Below are positions 1 through 8,472 of a DNA stretch of 56,316 nt, in pieces. A model generated the notes under the pieces. The model saw nothing but the letters and a program-made list of their open reading frames with translations, ran no database searches and had not been told where the DNA came from. The translations under genes were made by a program, and so were the position numbers. The DNA comes from DAOVRL01 sp964459805 (lineage in GTDB: Bacteria; Planctomycetota; Phycisphaerae; Sedimentisphaerales; Anaerobacaceae). The DNA lies in assembly GCA_964459805.1 (NCBI GenBank), contig CAYWOD010000002.1, forward strand, positions 1 to 56,316, in the 5' to 3' direction. Position 1 is the stretch's first letter; each line of letters begins with the position of its first letter.

Positions 1-437
1 TATTCTCTTAACCGTAAGTGGACAATGTCCGTTTCACGCTGAACCAGTACAGTTTGGCGCATGAGTCTGTAGTAGTTATGAAGGAAGAGTAATGTCTTCT
101 GAGACGATTTTCAAAATCGTCCCAGTGAAGGGTAATGCCCGCACTGGGCAAAGGGACTCTGGGTACTCGGTGGTTTCGAGTGAGCTATGTGCATCCAGGC
201 GCCGAACTGGAGAATTGCAGTGGCCTATTGGAACGAGGATACAGGTAAACTATATGGCTTTGGGTGTATGTGAGCCAGCACTTAAGCCTAAGACTTTATG
301 GAAAGACCTGTGTTTGAAAAATTTTACAGTTAGGGCCGAGACCAAAACCGGACTCGGGAAATCCGACCGTCCGGGATTGCAGGGAGGCTTGCGGAAACGT
401 GGACTATGGTAAAAGCTAAACGGGCACATACAAGTGG
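1..437. other. non-coding stretch with strong hairpins
   Basis: I find no convincing gene here. The open frame from 92 to 412 (plus) has a plausible ribosome binding site (AAGGAAGAG), but its translation resembles no protein I recognise. Its start overlaps strong secondary structure: a perfect 9-bp hairpin at 103-121, directly followed by a second one (arms 121-127 and 142-148, with an inner GGG/CCC arm at 130-132/138-140). This points to structured non-coding DNA or RNA. It lies downstream of the minus-strand RNA candidate at 438-594. Confidence 0.4.
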
Positions 438-594
438 AAACGCTGAAACAGCCAAGCTGTTACCTAAGGTTGTGCGCGCCGTATTTCTATCCCGACAGAA
501 AACGGCTCCGAGAGTCTCGCAGAGGCGTTCTGCTGTATAGCACCGACACGGCGCTCGGGTCGCACGCCTGCGTTGCCCTATCCTCCGTGCCGCC
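438..594 (-). ncRNA. candidate structured RNA, copy A
   Basis: This region is homologous to plus-strand 34419-34570. Read on the minus strand it begins with stem P1 (arms at 592-585 and 551-544) closing a 33-nt core that is identical to copy B at 28 of 33 positions. Inside the core is the hairpin CGCA-GGCG-TGCG (572-561). Next to P1 is the hairpin TGCT-ATAC-AGCA (542-531). Copy B has different P1 bases that still pair, and TGCC-ATAC-GGCA for the second hairpin, so both stems show compensatory change. Both copies share TTTTCTGT further on and a small GGCTGTTT hairpin near the end (here 461-447). I cannot assign it to a known riboswitch or RNA family. The 3' end is approximate. Confidence 0.55.
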
Positions 595-600
595 AAAGAG

Positions 601-629
601 ATAGTAACATTATTATCGGGCAAAAGCAA
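601..629 (-). promoter_or_regulatory. possible promoter of RNA copy A
   Basis: On the minus strand TTGCTT (629-624) and TACTAT (606-601) are separated by 17 nt. A start 6-7 nt downstream falls at about 594, where stem P1 begins. The match to consensus is modest; the support is that copy B has the same promoter-to-stem spacing. Confidence 0.35.
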
Positions 630-832
630 GAGTAAGTCCTTGTTCGGCACAGGAGAGCTTACAGGCTTGTGATTCTGCTGGTAGCCGGCAAAGCGATAAA
701 CGCAATTGGTTGTTCGCAAAGTGACCAACCAAATTGGCCACAAACTCTGGGACGACACTAACATTTTGGTTGCGGCTGAGCGAAGCGAAGCCGCGCCAAG
801 TAGTCGGCGTACTCGGCGGTGAGAAATGCCGG

Positions 833-1309
833 TTAGGGGAGGTTTCTTCTGACTACTGCGGCGGCGGCGAGCTTCCGTTGGGCACTGCCGCTACCAACTG
901 CTATGGAAATCTGAACACTCTTACAATCAAGTCCGTCATCAGTGGGAGTCTTTGTGAATGTCATAGCGGCAACATTCTCACAAAGCACGTAATCGCTTCC
1001 CGTGCCGTCGTCATGAAGGGACAGCGTATTGTCTGGACTGTCGTCATAGCGGTATGTTACCTTCGAACCATCGGCACAGAGTACCGTACATCTATCCGTA
1101 CTCGCGATGTCATTAGGGTCGACGAGGCCTGTTCGGATTTGGGTCGTTATCCGAAATAGGGCCTGTCGGGCGGTGTTGATTGCTTTGAACATGTCTTCGT
1201 TTTCGCGGTAGTTTATAATCGAGGCGTTGAAGGCAACGGCTACGGCGGTGAGCAGTATGGCCGTGATCGCCAGCGCGACGAGCAGCTCGACCAGGGTGAA
1301 AGCGGACAT
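833..1309 (-). CDS. pseudopilin, GspJ/PulJ-like
   Basis: A 158-residue prepilin-like minor subunit of the type IV pilus or type II secretion machine. The N-terminus MSA-FTLVELL is a class III prepilin signal: a very short leader, cleavage expected before Phe, Glu at mature position 5, then a hydrophobic helix to about residue 27 that anchors the protein before assembly. The residue before the cleavage site is Ala rather than the usual Gly. The variable C-terminal part matches GspJ-like minor pilins in size. I chose the ATG at 1309 because upstream in-frame codons are made of a low-complexity repeat (1310-1393). It is the last gene of the pil operon in this window; no GspK-like gene follows. 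Confidence 0.75.
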   Translation of the reverse strand: MSAFTLVELLVALAITAILLTAVAVAFNASIINYRENEDMFKAINTARQALFRITTQIRTGLVDPNDIASTDRCTVLCADGSKVTYRYDDSPDNTLSLHDDGTGSDYVLCENVAAMTFTKTPTDDGLDCKSVQISIAVGSGSAQRKLAAAAVVRRNLP

Positions 1310-1393
1310 ACGTCTCGTATCTCGTATCGCGTATCGCGTATCGCGTACCTGGTATCGCCTGTCTGGTATGTTGTATGTCGTATATCGCATATC
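1310..1393. repeat. degenerate hexamer array (CGTATC-like)
   Basis: Units of the kind CGTATC/CGTATCG recur many times (for example 1316-1350), degrading towards 1393 into TATGTTGTATGTCG. It lies between two pseudopilin genes and reads through as an Arg/Tyr/Asp/Ile-rich low-complexity peptide. I treat it as a simple-sequence intergenic repeat, not as coding DNA. Confidence 0.7.
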
Positions 1394-1453
1394 GTATCCT
1401 ATGAGTTAGAGGTCGTTTTATGTCTCAACGCTGACTTCTCGCTCGCCACTTCC

Positions 1454-1505
1454 GGATTCCCGCCCGTTCGGCATAGCTCAGGGCGTGCTTTTCGCGGGAA
1501 TGACA
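1454..1505. repeat. small intergenic palindromic repeat
   Basis: Inverted arms ATTCCCGC (1456-1463) and GCGGGAAT (1494-1501) enclose a GTTCGGCATAGCTCAGGGC-like core. The core resembles the TTCGACTGCGCTCAGGAC element found at 25051 and, in part, 53843. It is probably a REP-like or other small dispersed repeat in the spacer between the pseudopilin genes. Confidence 0.5.
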
Positions 1506-1535
1506 GAAAGAAACCTTTCTATTTCTGACCCCCTC

Positions 1536-1952
1536 TTAGTATTGTGCTCGAATCCAACTGGCGGAACAGATTTCCTTAGAGTTCTTGAGGATGCTTACGG
1601 TCACTCGAACAAAGGAGCTGGTATGGGGGGTGACGGTCATCGCAAAATTCGATGAGCTGACGTTTTCTACGGTGACCTGCTGAGTGAACGCGGCAAAATC
1701 GTTCAAGGTCGCACTGTCGGCACCGACCGGCGGCGAGAAGGTTGCGTCGTCGAAGTCGTCGAGGTCGTCGTAGGCGGCTAGGGCGGTAAGCTCTTTTATC
1801 TGTTCGAGCAGGAACTCAGCGGTTGACAGGTCCGTTCCGGCAGCGTTGGTCCAGGTGAATGCGGTGTTTGCGCCAAGGAGGGAGGCAATTGCCAGACCCA
1901 CCAGCAGTATTGCGAATAACGCCTCAATAAGGGTGAAGCCGTTAGTTTTCAT
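1536..1952 (-). CDS. pseudopilin, GspI/PilV-like
   Basis: A 138-residue minor pseudopilin. The start MKTNG-FTLIEALFAILLVGLAIASLLG is a textbook prepilin peptidase site (Gly-1, Phe+1, Glu+5) followed by the conserved hydrophobic N-terminal helix. The remaining 100 residues are acidic and variable, as expected of GspI/PilV proteins, which sit at the tip of the pseudopilus. It is transcribed with the assembly genes upstream (pilC ends 49 nt away, with its stop at 2002) and is followed by a second pseudopilin. The exact subtype (I, V or H) is an inference from size and gene order. Confidence 0.75.
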   Translation of the reverse strand: MKTNGFTLIEALFAILLVGLAIASLLGANTAFTWTNAAGTDLSTAEFLLEQIKELTALAAYDDLDDFDDATFSPPVGADSATLNDFAAFTQQVTVENVSSSNFAMTVTPHTSSFVRVTVSILKNSKEICSASWIRAQY

Positions 1953-2001
1953 TTGGCGATTCCCAAAGGCCGGGGTCCCATTGGTCGGTTAAATATTCCT
2001 T

Positions 2002-3222
2002 CTATTTGCCCATGACGAGACTGGACATTCTGAAAATCGGGAGAATGATACTCATGGCGATGAAGCCCACGAGGACACCCATAAGGCAAATCATTATGGG
2101 CTCAATCATTGACGTTACTGTTTTGATGACTGTTTTGAGCTCTCTTGCGTAATAGTCGGAAACATCCCTGAGAACGTCGCCCATCGTCCCGGAATCTTCG
2201 CCGCTTCGAATCATCTGGACGACGTTGGGCGGCATTAGACTATATTGGCTTAGACTCGAGGCGATTTTCTTTCCCTGGCGCACCTCCTCGTGAACGCCGA
2301 GCCACATAGCTTTGTAGAGAACGTTTCCGGAGATTTGTGCGGTTATGGAAATGGTATTTAGAATGGGGACGCCGGCTCGTATCAAAACGCCCATTGTGTG
2401 GAGGCTTCTGGTTATGTAAAGGCTTCGGCAGAGCGTTTTTATCAGTGGGAGGACGAGTTTGGTTTTGTCCCACCAGAATCGTCCGCCGGTGGTGCCGATG
2501 AAATACCAAAAGGTCCACATCAGCGCGCCGACACCGGGGATGATGAAGTACCAAAAGCCGCGAAGAAAGGCGCTGCTTGCCATCAGTATTTTTGTGGGGG
2601 TAGGCAAGAGGTGCTCTTTGCCGGCGAATATGGCGGTGAACCTGGGCAAGACGAAACACAACAGGAAGATGGTGACGGCGACGGCCATAACGGCAATGAT
2701 AACGGGATAGACCATAGCGCCTTTGATCTGTGAGCGTGTTTCTGCTTCGGAATCGAGATACTCGGCCAGTTTCTGGAGCATTGAGCTGAGGGAGCCGGAG
2801 ACTTCTGCTGCTGCGACCATGTTTATGTAGAGGTTGGTGAAAACCTGCGGGTGCTCCGCGAGCGCCTGCGAGAAGCTCTGGCCGGCTTCGATTCGATTCT
2901 TGAGGTCGGTGATGACCACCTTGAATTTCTGGTTGGTGTTTTGCCCTGCAATTGACTCAAGTGAATCCTGAAGACTGATGCCCGCGCGGATCATAACGGC
3001 AAGCTGGTTGGTGAAGTTGAGGATGTCCTTTCTGCTGGGCCCGAACTCGACTCTGAAAGTCCTTATCCTTTGCCAGCCGGCTTTCTTTTGGCCGGTTGAC
3101 AGGGGCCTGGCCGGGAAGGTGGACTCGCTGGTGAGCTGCTGTTCGTGAGGTTGCTGATCTCTGCGGCTGTCTTCGGCAACGGCAGTGCCGCCTTGCTGAC
3201 TACGTGAAGATTCCTGAAACAT
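2002..3222 (-). CDS. pilC: type IV pilus/T2SS inner-membrane platform protein
   Basis: A 406-residue PilC/GspF protein, the polytopic inner-membrane platform on which the assembly and retraction ATPases act. A basic, Gln-rich cytoplasmic N-terminus (1-60) is followed by two T2SSF domains (about 68-190 and 270-395). Predicted membrane helices lie at about 171-193, 222-242 and 373-396. The conserved GEDSG of the second domain is at 341-345 and the related AEVSG of the first at 139-143. It starts 11 nt after the pilT stop, so the two are co-transcribed. The N-terminal extension is longer than in many PilC proteins but shows no recognisable domain. Confidence 0.9.
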   Translation of the reverse strand: MFQESSRSQQGGTAVAEDSRRDQQPHEQQLTSESTFPARPLSTGQKKAGWQRIRTFRVEFGPSRKDILNFTNQLAVMIRAGISLQDSLESIAGQNTNQKFKVVITDLKNRIEAGQSFSQALAEHPQVFTNLYINMVAAAEVSGSLSSMLQKLAEYLDSEAETRSQIKGAMVYPVIIAVMAVAVTIFLLCFVLPRFTAIFAGKEHLLPTPTKILMASSAFLRGFWYFIIPGVGALMWTFWYFIGTTGGRFWWDKTKLVLPLIKTLCRSLYITRSLHTMGVLIRAGVPILNTISITAQISGNVLYKAMWLGVHEEVRQGKKIASSLSQYSLMPPNVVQMIRSGEDSGTMGDVLRDVSDYYARELKTVIKTVTSMIEPIMICLMGVLVGFIAMSIILPIFRMSSLVMGK

Positions 3223-3233
3223 ATCTTGGCACC

Positions 3234-4343
3234 TTAAGTCTTTGCGCTTACTGCGTGTGGGGGCTGGACAACTTCAAACTCGTTCACAGGCACGAGTATC
3301 TTCTCCATTTTTGCGGGATTGCTCGATCGATTAATTGCTTCTTCTCTGTCGATGTAGCCTTTGGAGTACATGTCAGCGATGCTGTTGTCGAGGTTCTGCA
3401 TACCGAGTCTTCGTGAAGTTTCAATGATGTTTGGAATCTCGTAGATTCTGTTCTCTCGAATGCAGTTTCTGGCGGCGGACGTGCAGAGCAATATTTCCGT
3501 GCAGGGGACCATTCCGGGCTGGTCTATTCTTCGGAAGAGCGTCTGTGATATAACGGCCTGCAGGGTATTTGCGAGCATTGTTCGCACCTGATTCTGCTGA
3601 GTGGCTGGATAGATATCTATGATACGCTCGATAGTCTGCGCGGCATTGATTGTGTGTAGTGTGCTGAAGACAAGGTGTCCTGTCTCGGCGGCGGTGATTG
3701 TGAAACTGGTGGTTTCAAGGTCTCTCATTTCGCCTACCATAATAATGTCGGGGTCCTGTCGCAAGACGTGGCGGAGTCCGGAGGAGAAGGCGGGGCAGTC
3801 AGCGCCGATTTCTCGCTGCTCTATCATACTGTTGTCGTTTTCTATCATGTATTCGATAGGGTCTTCGAGCGTAATAATGCGTTTTCTGTATTTTTGGTTA
3901 ATGACTCCTATCATGGCGGCGAGCGAGGTGCTCTTGCCCGATCCTGTATGTCCGGTGACAAGGACCAGGCCTCTGGGCAGGTCGGTGAGCTCCTTGACTA
4001 TCGGGGGCAGGTGGAGGTCATCCAAATCGAAGACCTGATTTGGTATAACTCTGAATGAGATAGCGATAGTATCACACTGGACGTGGGCGTTAACACGGAA
4101 GCGATGGCCGTCGTCGATACTCGTGGAGAAGTCGAGGTCCTTCTTTTCCTGGAATGTGTTGAACCTCTCGGGTCCGACCATGGAGATCACCATCTCTTTG
4201 GCGTCTTCATCGCTGACCGGGGGCGAATCCAGGTCAATCAGCTCGGTATTCTTTCTCAATACAGGCGGCATACCGACGTTAATGTGGACGTCGCTGGCGT
4301 CGTTTTCAATTGCGGTGGCTAATATGGTTCTTATGTCGATCAT
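3234..4343 (-). CDS. pilT: twitching motility/retraction ATPase PilT
   Basis: A 369-residue secretion ATPase of the PilT subfamily; it powers pilus retraction by hexameric ATP hydrolysis in the cytoplasm. Walker A GHTGSGKST is at 131-139, the Walker B region DPDIIMVGEMRD at about 197-208, and the His box HLVFSTLHT at 223-231. The PilT-specific AIRNLIRE-type motif appears as SAARNCIRE (289-297), which separates it from PilB. A ribosome binding site (AAGGG) precedes the ATG. It lies between pilB (47 nt upstream) and pilC (11 nt downstream). Its presence suggests a retractable pilus rather than a pure secretion system. Confidence 0.92.
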   Translation of the reverse strand: MIDIRTILATAIENDASDVHINVGMPPVLRKNTELIDLDSPPVSDEDAKEMVISMVGPERFNTFQEKKDLDFSTSIDDGHRFRVNAHVQCDTIAISFRVIPNQVFDLDDLHLPPIVKELTDLPRGLVLVTGHTGSGKSTSLAAMIGVINQKYRKRIITLEDPIEYMIENDNSMIEQREIGADCPAFSSGLRHVLRQDPDIIMVGEMRDLETTSFTITAAETGHLVFSTLHTINAAQTIERIIDIYPATQQNQVRTMLANTLQAVISQTLFRRIDQPGMVPCTEILLCTSAARNCIRENRIYEIPNIIETSRRLGMQNLDNSIADMYSKGYIDREEAINRSSNPAKMEKILVPVNEFEVVQPPHAVSAKT

Positions 4344-4390
4344 TTCATAGACCCTTCACGAATGTTCGTATCTCGCTTTATCTTTTCTTA

Positions 4391-6247
4391 TTAGACATTC
4401 TCGACGAAAGCCTCGTTTTCGTTTTGGCCGTAGATCTCGGTGACTCTGAGCACTTCTTCTATTGTGGTCAGGCCCTGCTTTACTTTTATTATTCCGTCAT
4501 CGAAGAGGCTGTTTCTGCCACTGTCATGAAAGACCCTGCGCATACTGCTGACCGAGGGGTCTTTATTGATCATGTCTCTGAACAGGTCGTCAATAACGAG
4601 GAACTCGTAGATACCGATTCTGCCGAGGTACCCGGAGCCCCTGCAATTGTCACAGCCTTTTCCGTGAAAGAGCTGCCCGGGATCAACTCCGGTCTTCTTG
4701 ACGTACTCTCGCATGTGCTCGGGAACCTTGTAGAGCTCTTTGCACTTTGGACAGATTTTTCTGACGAGTCGCTGGGCAAGTACGCCATTGAGCGAGGCGG
4801 CTATCAGGTAGGCATCAATGCCGATATTGACCAATCTGGTTATGCTGCCGGCTGCATCATTTGTGTGGAGTGTGGAAAGCACCAGGTGGCCGGTGAGGGC
4901 GGCCTGTACGGCTATGCGCGCAGTCTCGTTGTCTCGAATCTCACCAATCATAATGATGTCCGGGTCCTGGCGTAGGAGACTGCGCAGCGCCATGGCAAAA
5001 CTAAGTCCGATTTTTTCATTACTCTGGACCTGATTACAGAAATCAAGCTCATATTCGACGGGATCCTCGACGGTTGAGATATTGAGGCTGTCACCATCCA
5101 TCTGGCACAGGGCCGAATAGAGGGTAGTGCTTTTCCCGGAGCCGGTCGGTCCGGTGACAAGCAGAATCCCGTGAGGAAGGGCAATCTGTCGTCGAAAGGC
5201 GTCCATAACCTCCGGCTCCATCCCTAACTGTTCGAGGCCCCGTAGAATTGATTTACTATCGAGCACACGAATGACGACCTTCTCACCGTGGCTTGTTGGC
5301 AGCGTCGAGATTCGCAAGTCAATGGCCCTGCTGCCGACGATGACGGATATCTTTCCGTCTTGCGGAAGGCGCCTTTCGGAGATATCAAGGTTGGCCATAA
5401 TTTTGATACGTGAGACGATGGCGGGATGCATTTTTAGAGGCGACTGCATCATCTCGAAAAGCACTCCGTCTATGCGATACCTTGTCCTCATCGACTTGTC
5501 CTTGGGCTCAATATGGATATCACTGGCGCCTTCACGTATTGCTTTACTAATCACATAATTGACGAATTTAATGACGGGCGATTGCCCGGCCATTCTCTCG
5601 AGGTCTTCGGACTCTTCCTGCTCGTCCTGTACGACTTCGACATCGGTCATATCACTGATGATATCGTCGAGGTTGTAATCGACTCCTTCGGCCTTGAACG
5701 AATCGCACACGGTTTCAATATCTTCGGTGCTGCAGACGACGGCTCTGACATCCATCTGCGTCTGCCTTTTTACATCCTCTATTGCGAAGACATTTGCCGG
5801 CTCACTTGTTGCAACCACCAGGACACCCTCTTTTACAGCAATAGGACAGAGAGAGCAGTTTTTCATAAAATCAACGTCAAGCTTCTCAAATGCTTGCCTG
5901 TCCACATCATCAGGCCTTATATGTGTGAACTCCAGGTCATATAGTTTTGCCTTGGCCTCCAGGATGTCATCTGCGCCGACCCAGCCGGAGCTGGCCAGCA
6001 GGTCCGCAACTTCGCAGCCCTGATTTGCCTTTTCCTGGCTCCGGAGCTGTGCATGCTGCTCAGTGGTAATCCTGCCCATATCCAGCAAGGCATCGGCAAT
6101 ATCATAAATGTGCGATTCGCCGGCCTTGTCGGGAGAATACAAGTCACTGAGGCCCTGGACTGACTGGGCGTCGGTGCTCCAAACCGGCTGCAAACCTTCC
6201 CGGCCCTCCGGGGGCTCTTTATTTCCAAATGCAAATGGTAGTTTCAT
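4391..6247 (-). CDS. pilB: type IV pilus/T2SS assembly ATPase
   Basis: A 618-residue GspE/PilB assembly ATPase. An N-terminal T2SSE_N domain (about 45-180) leads into the motor: Walker A GPTGSGKS at 366-373, Walker B around DPDIIMIGEIRD (428-439), His box HLVLSTLHT at 454-462. A zinc-binding tetracysteine is formed by CPKC (499-502) and CDNC (532-535), typical of GspE/PilB and absent from PilT. I place the start at 6247 rather than at an upstream in-frame codon because this ATG overlaps the stop of the preceding gene as ATGA, a classic translational coupling. It polymerises pilin subunits together with PilC. Confidence 0.92.
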   Translation of the reverse strand: MKLPFAFGNKEPPEGREGLQPVWSTDAQSVQGLSDLYSPDKAGESHIYDIADALLDMGRITTEQHAQLRSQEKANQGCEVADLLASSGWVGADDILEAKAKLYDLEFTHIRPDDVDRQAFEKLDVDFMKNCSLCPIAVKEGVLVVATSEPANVFAIEDVKRQTQMDVRAVVCSTEDIETVCDSFKAEGVDYNLDDIISDMTDVEVVQDEQEESEDLERMAGQSPVIKFVNYVISKAIREGASDIHIEPKDKSMRTRYRIDGVLFEMMQSPLKMHPAIVSRIKIMANLDISERRLPQDGKISVIVGSRAIDLRISTLPTSHGEKVVIRVLDSKSILRGLEQLGMEPEVMDAFRRQIALPHGILLVTGPTGSGKSTTLYSALCQMDGDSLNISTVEDPVEYELDFCNQVQSNEKIGLSFAMALRSLLRQDPDIIMIGEIRDNETARIAVQAALTGHLVLSTLHTNDAAGSITRLVNIGIDAYLIAASLNGVLAQRLVRKICPKCKELYKVPEHMREYVKKTGVDPGQLFHGKGCDNCRGSGYLGRIGIYEFLVIDDLFRDMINKDPSVSSMRRVFHDSGRNSLFDDGIIKVKQGLTTIEEVLRVTEIYGQNENEAFVENV

Positions 6248-6969
6248 TCCGACAGCTTCAATACAATTTCCACATTTTGCGAACCGGGTCCCAGACGGGC
6301 GGATTCGTCTTTGGGGTCCCACAGGAGCTTTACGAAATTACTGCCGATCCGGCTGATCTTGAAGTCGCCCACGCAGTCGCCCTCATAGAGGACCTTACCG
6401 TCTATCATGCAGCAGTTAGTCTGGTCGGTCTGCATTATGGTCAAGATCTGCAGTTGTTCGGCCTGCTGTTCTATCTGTTGTTTCCTGACCGCGTCGGTAT
6501 CGATTTCAAGGACCTTATCGGCGGCGTCAGCTTTTGCCTTTAGGCCTGCCAAGAATGTCTCAAGCTCGAAGGGATTCTTAACAAGCTCGCTGACCTTTAC
6601 CTGGAGTACTTCGGAGAACTCATAGAACTTGTTTACAATCTCATCCATTCTGTCGAACATTTCGGCCTTACCGCCGGTAATGCGAGACATTGCCCTTGCC
6701 ATATCGATTTCATTGACGTCTGCTGCTGTGGCCTCGGCGGTCTGAGGAGAGGTTTTTCTTACCATAAACCAAATGCACAGTAGCCCGACGACAAAGACAA
6801 CGGCAAGCAGCGTGGTACTCCTGCGGACCTGTCTTCGGTCTGTGGCGACGGTAAGAAAGCCCTGGTCGGGGACATTTTTCTCACCGTCGGCAGAAGTGCC
6901 GGCGGCGGAACCGGCCTTCTTTTGAGCCGGCAAATCATCAAAACTCTGCTCTCGCAAAAAAGACAACAT
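6244..6969 (-). CDS. PilP/GspC-like membrane protein
   Basis: A 241-residue bitopic protein at the position where pilP lies in pilMNOP operons. A cytoplasmic N-terminus of about 50 residues is followed by a single membrane helix (52-70), a helical periplasmic stretch (about 85-175, possible coiled coil) and a small beta-rich C-terminal domain. That domain has a pattern like GKVLYEGDCVGDFKISRI, which recalls the PilP/GspC homology-region fold. In such systems this protein links the inner-membrane PilN/PilO ring to the outer-membrane secretin. It overlaps pilB by 4 nt. Sequence similarity to named families is weak; the assignment rests on topology, the C-terminal pattern and gene order. Confidence 0.55.
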   Translation of the reverse strand: MLSFLREQSFDDLPAQKKAGSAAGTSADGEKNVPDQGFLTVATDRRQVRRSTTLLAVVFVVGLLCIWFMVRKTSPQTAEATAADVNEIDMARAMSRITGGKAEMFDRMDEIVNKFYEFSEVLQVKVSELVKNPFELETFLAGLKAKADAADKVLEIDTDAVRKQQIEQQAEQLQILTIMQTDQTNCCMIDGKVLYEGDCVGDFKISRIGSNFVKLLWDPKDESARLGPGSQNVEIVLKLSE

Positions 6970-7047
6970 AGTTAAGCTCCGTTAAAAAGTCCAAGTTCTC
7001 AGTATTGAGCCGGCCAGAAACGCCGAATCGCCGGCTCAAGACCGAAT

Positions 7048-7584
7048 TTAGCCGGTTTCATTCTGGAAGAATATACTGACGACGAAATTAGCGGCTATCT
7101 GTCCCTCGTTGTTTGCCTGCTTATTGATCTCGAGCTCGCGAATCTTCATTATTCGGGGAAGCTTTTCGAGTTCGAGGAGGAAGGAATAAAACGCCTTGAA
7201 GTTTCCCACTAATTCCATTCTCAAGGGCTGCTCGATGTAGCCGCTATTGTCTTTTTCGGCCAGTGTTCGAATTGTTTTGGGCTTTAGGCCTTCCTTTTGC
7301 GCAATTATGGTGACCTGCTCAAGGACTTTGTGAATCTGACTCTTTGGTGGCAGTTTGCTTTCAAAGAATGCGATAGCCTCCTGCAGTTGCTCAAGCTGCT
7401 TTGTAAAGTCCTCAGCGGCGGAGGTGGCCTTTTCGAAGTCGGAGAGTTTTGCCATTTTTGCCTCGACTCGGGCCTTTGCCTCTGCGAGGTGTTTGTTGGC
7501 CGGCTTGATCAGATACTGGTATCCCACTATGGTTACGCCGACGACCAGAGCGAAGAACACAGCTTTTCTTAAACCGCCTGTCAT
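7048..7584 (-). CDS. pilO: type IV pilus assembly protein PilO
   Basis: A 178-residue PilO-like protein: a short cytoplasmic end, one membrane helix (about 8-25), a periplasmic coiled coil rich in Lys/Glu/Ala (about 28-85), then a ferredoxin-like domain. The domain includes the usual LPP..QIHKVLEQVTIIAQKEGL stretch and a Phe-rich segment (FKAFYSFLLELEKLPRI is typical of PilO). It pairs with PilN to form the inner-membrane alignment complex. A GAGGG ribosome binding site precedes the ATG. It sits 67 nt downstream of pilN and about 78 nt upstream of the PilP-like gene. Confidence 0.8.
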   Translation of the reverse strand: MTGGLRKAVFFALVVGVTIVGYQYLIKPANKHLAEAKARVEAKMAKLSDFEKATSAAEDFTKQLEQLQEAIAFFESKLPPKSQIHKVLEQVTIIAQKEGLKPKTIRTLAEKDNSGYIEQPLRMELVGNFKAFYSFLLELEKLPRIMKIRELEINKQANNEGQIAANFVVSIFFQNETG

Positions 7585-7651
7585 GATTTTGCCCTCACGA
7601 TATTTTTGCCTTTATTAGCTTACGGATGCCAATAGTCCGACGATACTGATA

Positions 7652-8368
7652 CTAAAACCTGTATACCGATTCTTTTGCACCGTCCCTGATCAGATCGACA
7701 TCGTTACTGGTAAGATGCACCTCTTGTCTGAGCATGGCCTTTAGCTTGAACTGCCTGAAGGTCGTATCATCGACCTTATACTCCTTTGATTCGACCAGCG
7801 CGACGTTGTCGAGGAGATTGGAGCTGCTCAGGTGTTCGATATATGCGGCGACCTGAAGGTCACTGGGAGCCATTCCTGCGATGTCTATGTGGGTTTCCAA
7901 AGCCTTTTCCTGGGAGATTCTGGCCGACGGGGGCGCGTTTTTGCGTGCCTGTGCGGTCTTGTATTTGCTCGTTGGTGCGGCAGGGCGTGGAGCCTTCTTC
8001 GGCTCCTTTTGAAGCAGGTTGACCTTTAACAGTGAGACGCCCGGAGGCAAATTGTTCGTCAGTGAGGCCAGTAAGACACTTCTGGGCACGGGCTCAAGCA
8101 GCTCTGCGGTGGTAAGGGCGGTTTTCATCATGGCCTTTCGCTTTGCCCGGAGATTTTCAAACTGTCTTATGGACTTCTTTAATCGGATCGTCCTTGCTCC
8201 AACCAGGGCCTCTCTGGCTGTGCAGGCCCGCTGGCGTATCTTTATGGTCATAAAGGAGCCGCCCAAGGCGGCCATTACCATCATAAGGAGCACAAGACAG
8301 ACCAGGTTTGTCCTGCGTGATTCGCTGCTTTGCACGTAATCATCTGGTACGAAGTTTATATTAGCCAT
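7652..8368 (-). CDS. pilN: type IV pilus assembly protein PilN
   Basis: A 238-residue PilN-like bitopic protein. The cytoplasmic N-terminus contains NINFVPDDY, the conserved INLLP-type segment that binds the groove of PilM. A membrane helix (about 23-43), a basic coiled coil (about 45-85) and a periplasmic domain follow. An Ala/Pro/Lys-rich linker (about 125-150) splits the periplasmic part. A GGGAGG ribosome binding site precedes the start. It lies between pilM and pilO and is expected to form a heterodimer with PilO. Confidence 0.82.
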   Translation of the reverse strand: MANINFVPDDYVQSSESRRTNLVCLVLLMMVMAALGGSFMTIKIRQRACTAREALVGARTIRLKKSIRQFENLRAKRKAMMKTALTTAELLEPVPRSVLLASLTNNLPPGVSLLKVNLLQKEPKKAPRPAAPTSKYKTAQARKNAPPSARISQEKALETHIDIAGMAPSDLQVAAYIEHLSSSNLLDNVALVESKEYKVDDTTFRQFKLKAMLRQEVHLTSNDVDLIRDGAKESVYRF

Positions 8369-8472
8369 TTTTTACCGTACCTCCCAAAGCACACACGTTC
8401 ATTGAGTATTCTGCAATCTACTTCCTCTTGCGGTGTTTATTAGCGTGCGTTGTCTCATTTTGTTTTCTTTCG

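Noticed and set aside
92..412. A 106-codon plus-strand frame with a good ribosome binding site
   Set aside because: The translation resembles no protein family, and the region contains perfect hairpins, so it is more likely structured non-coding DNA.
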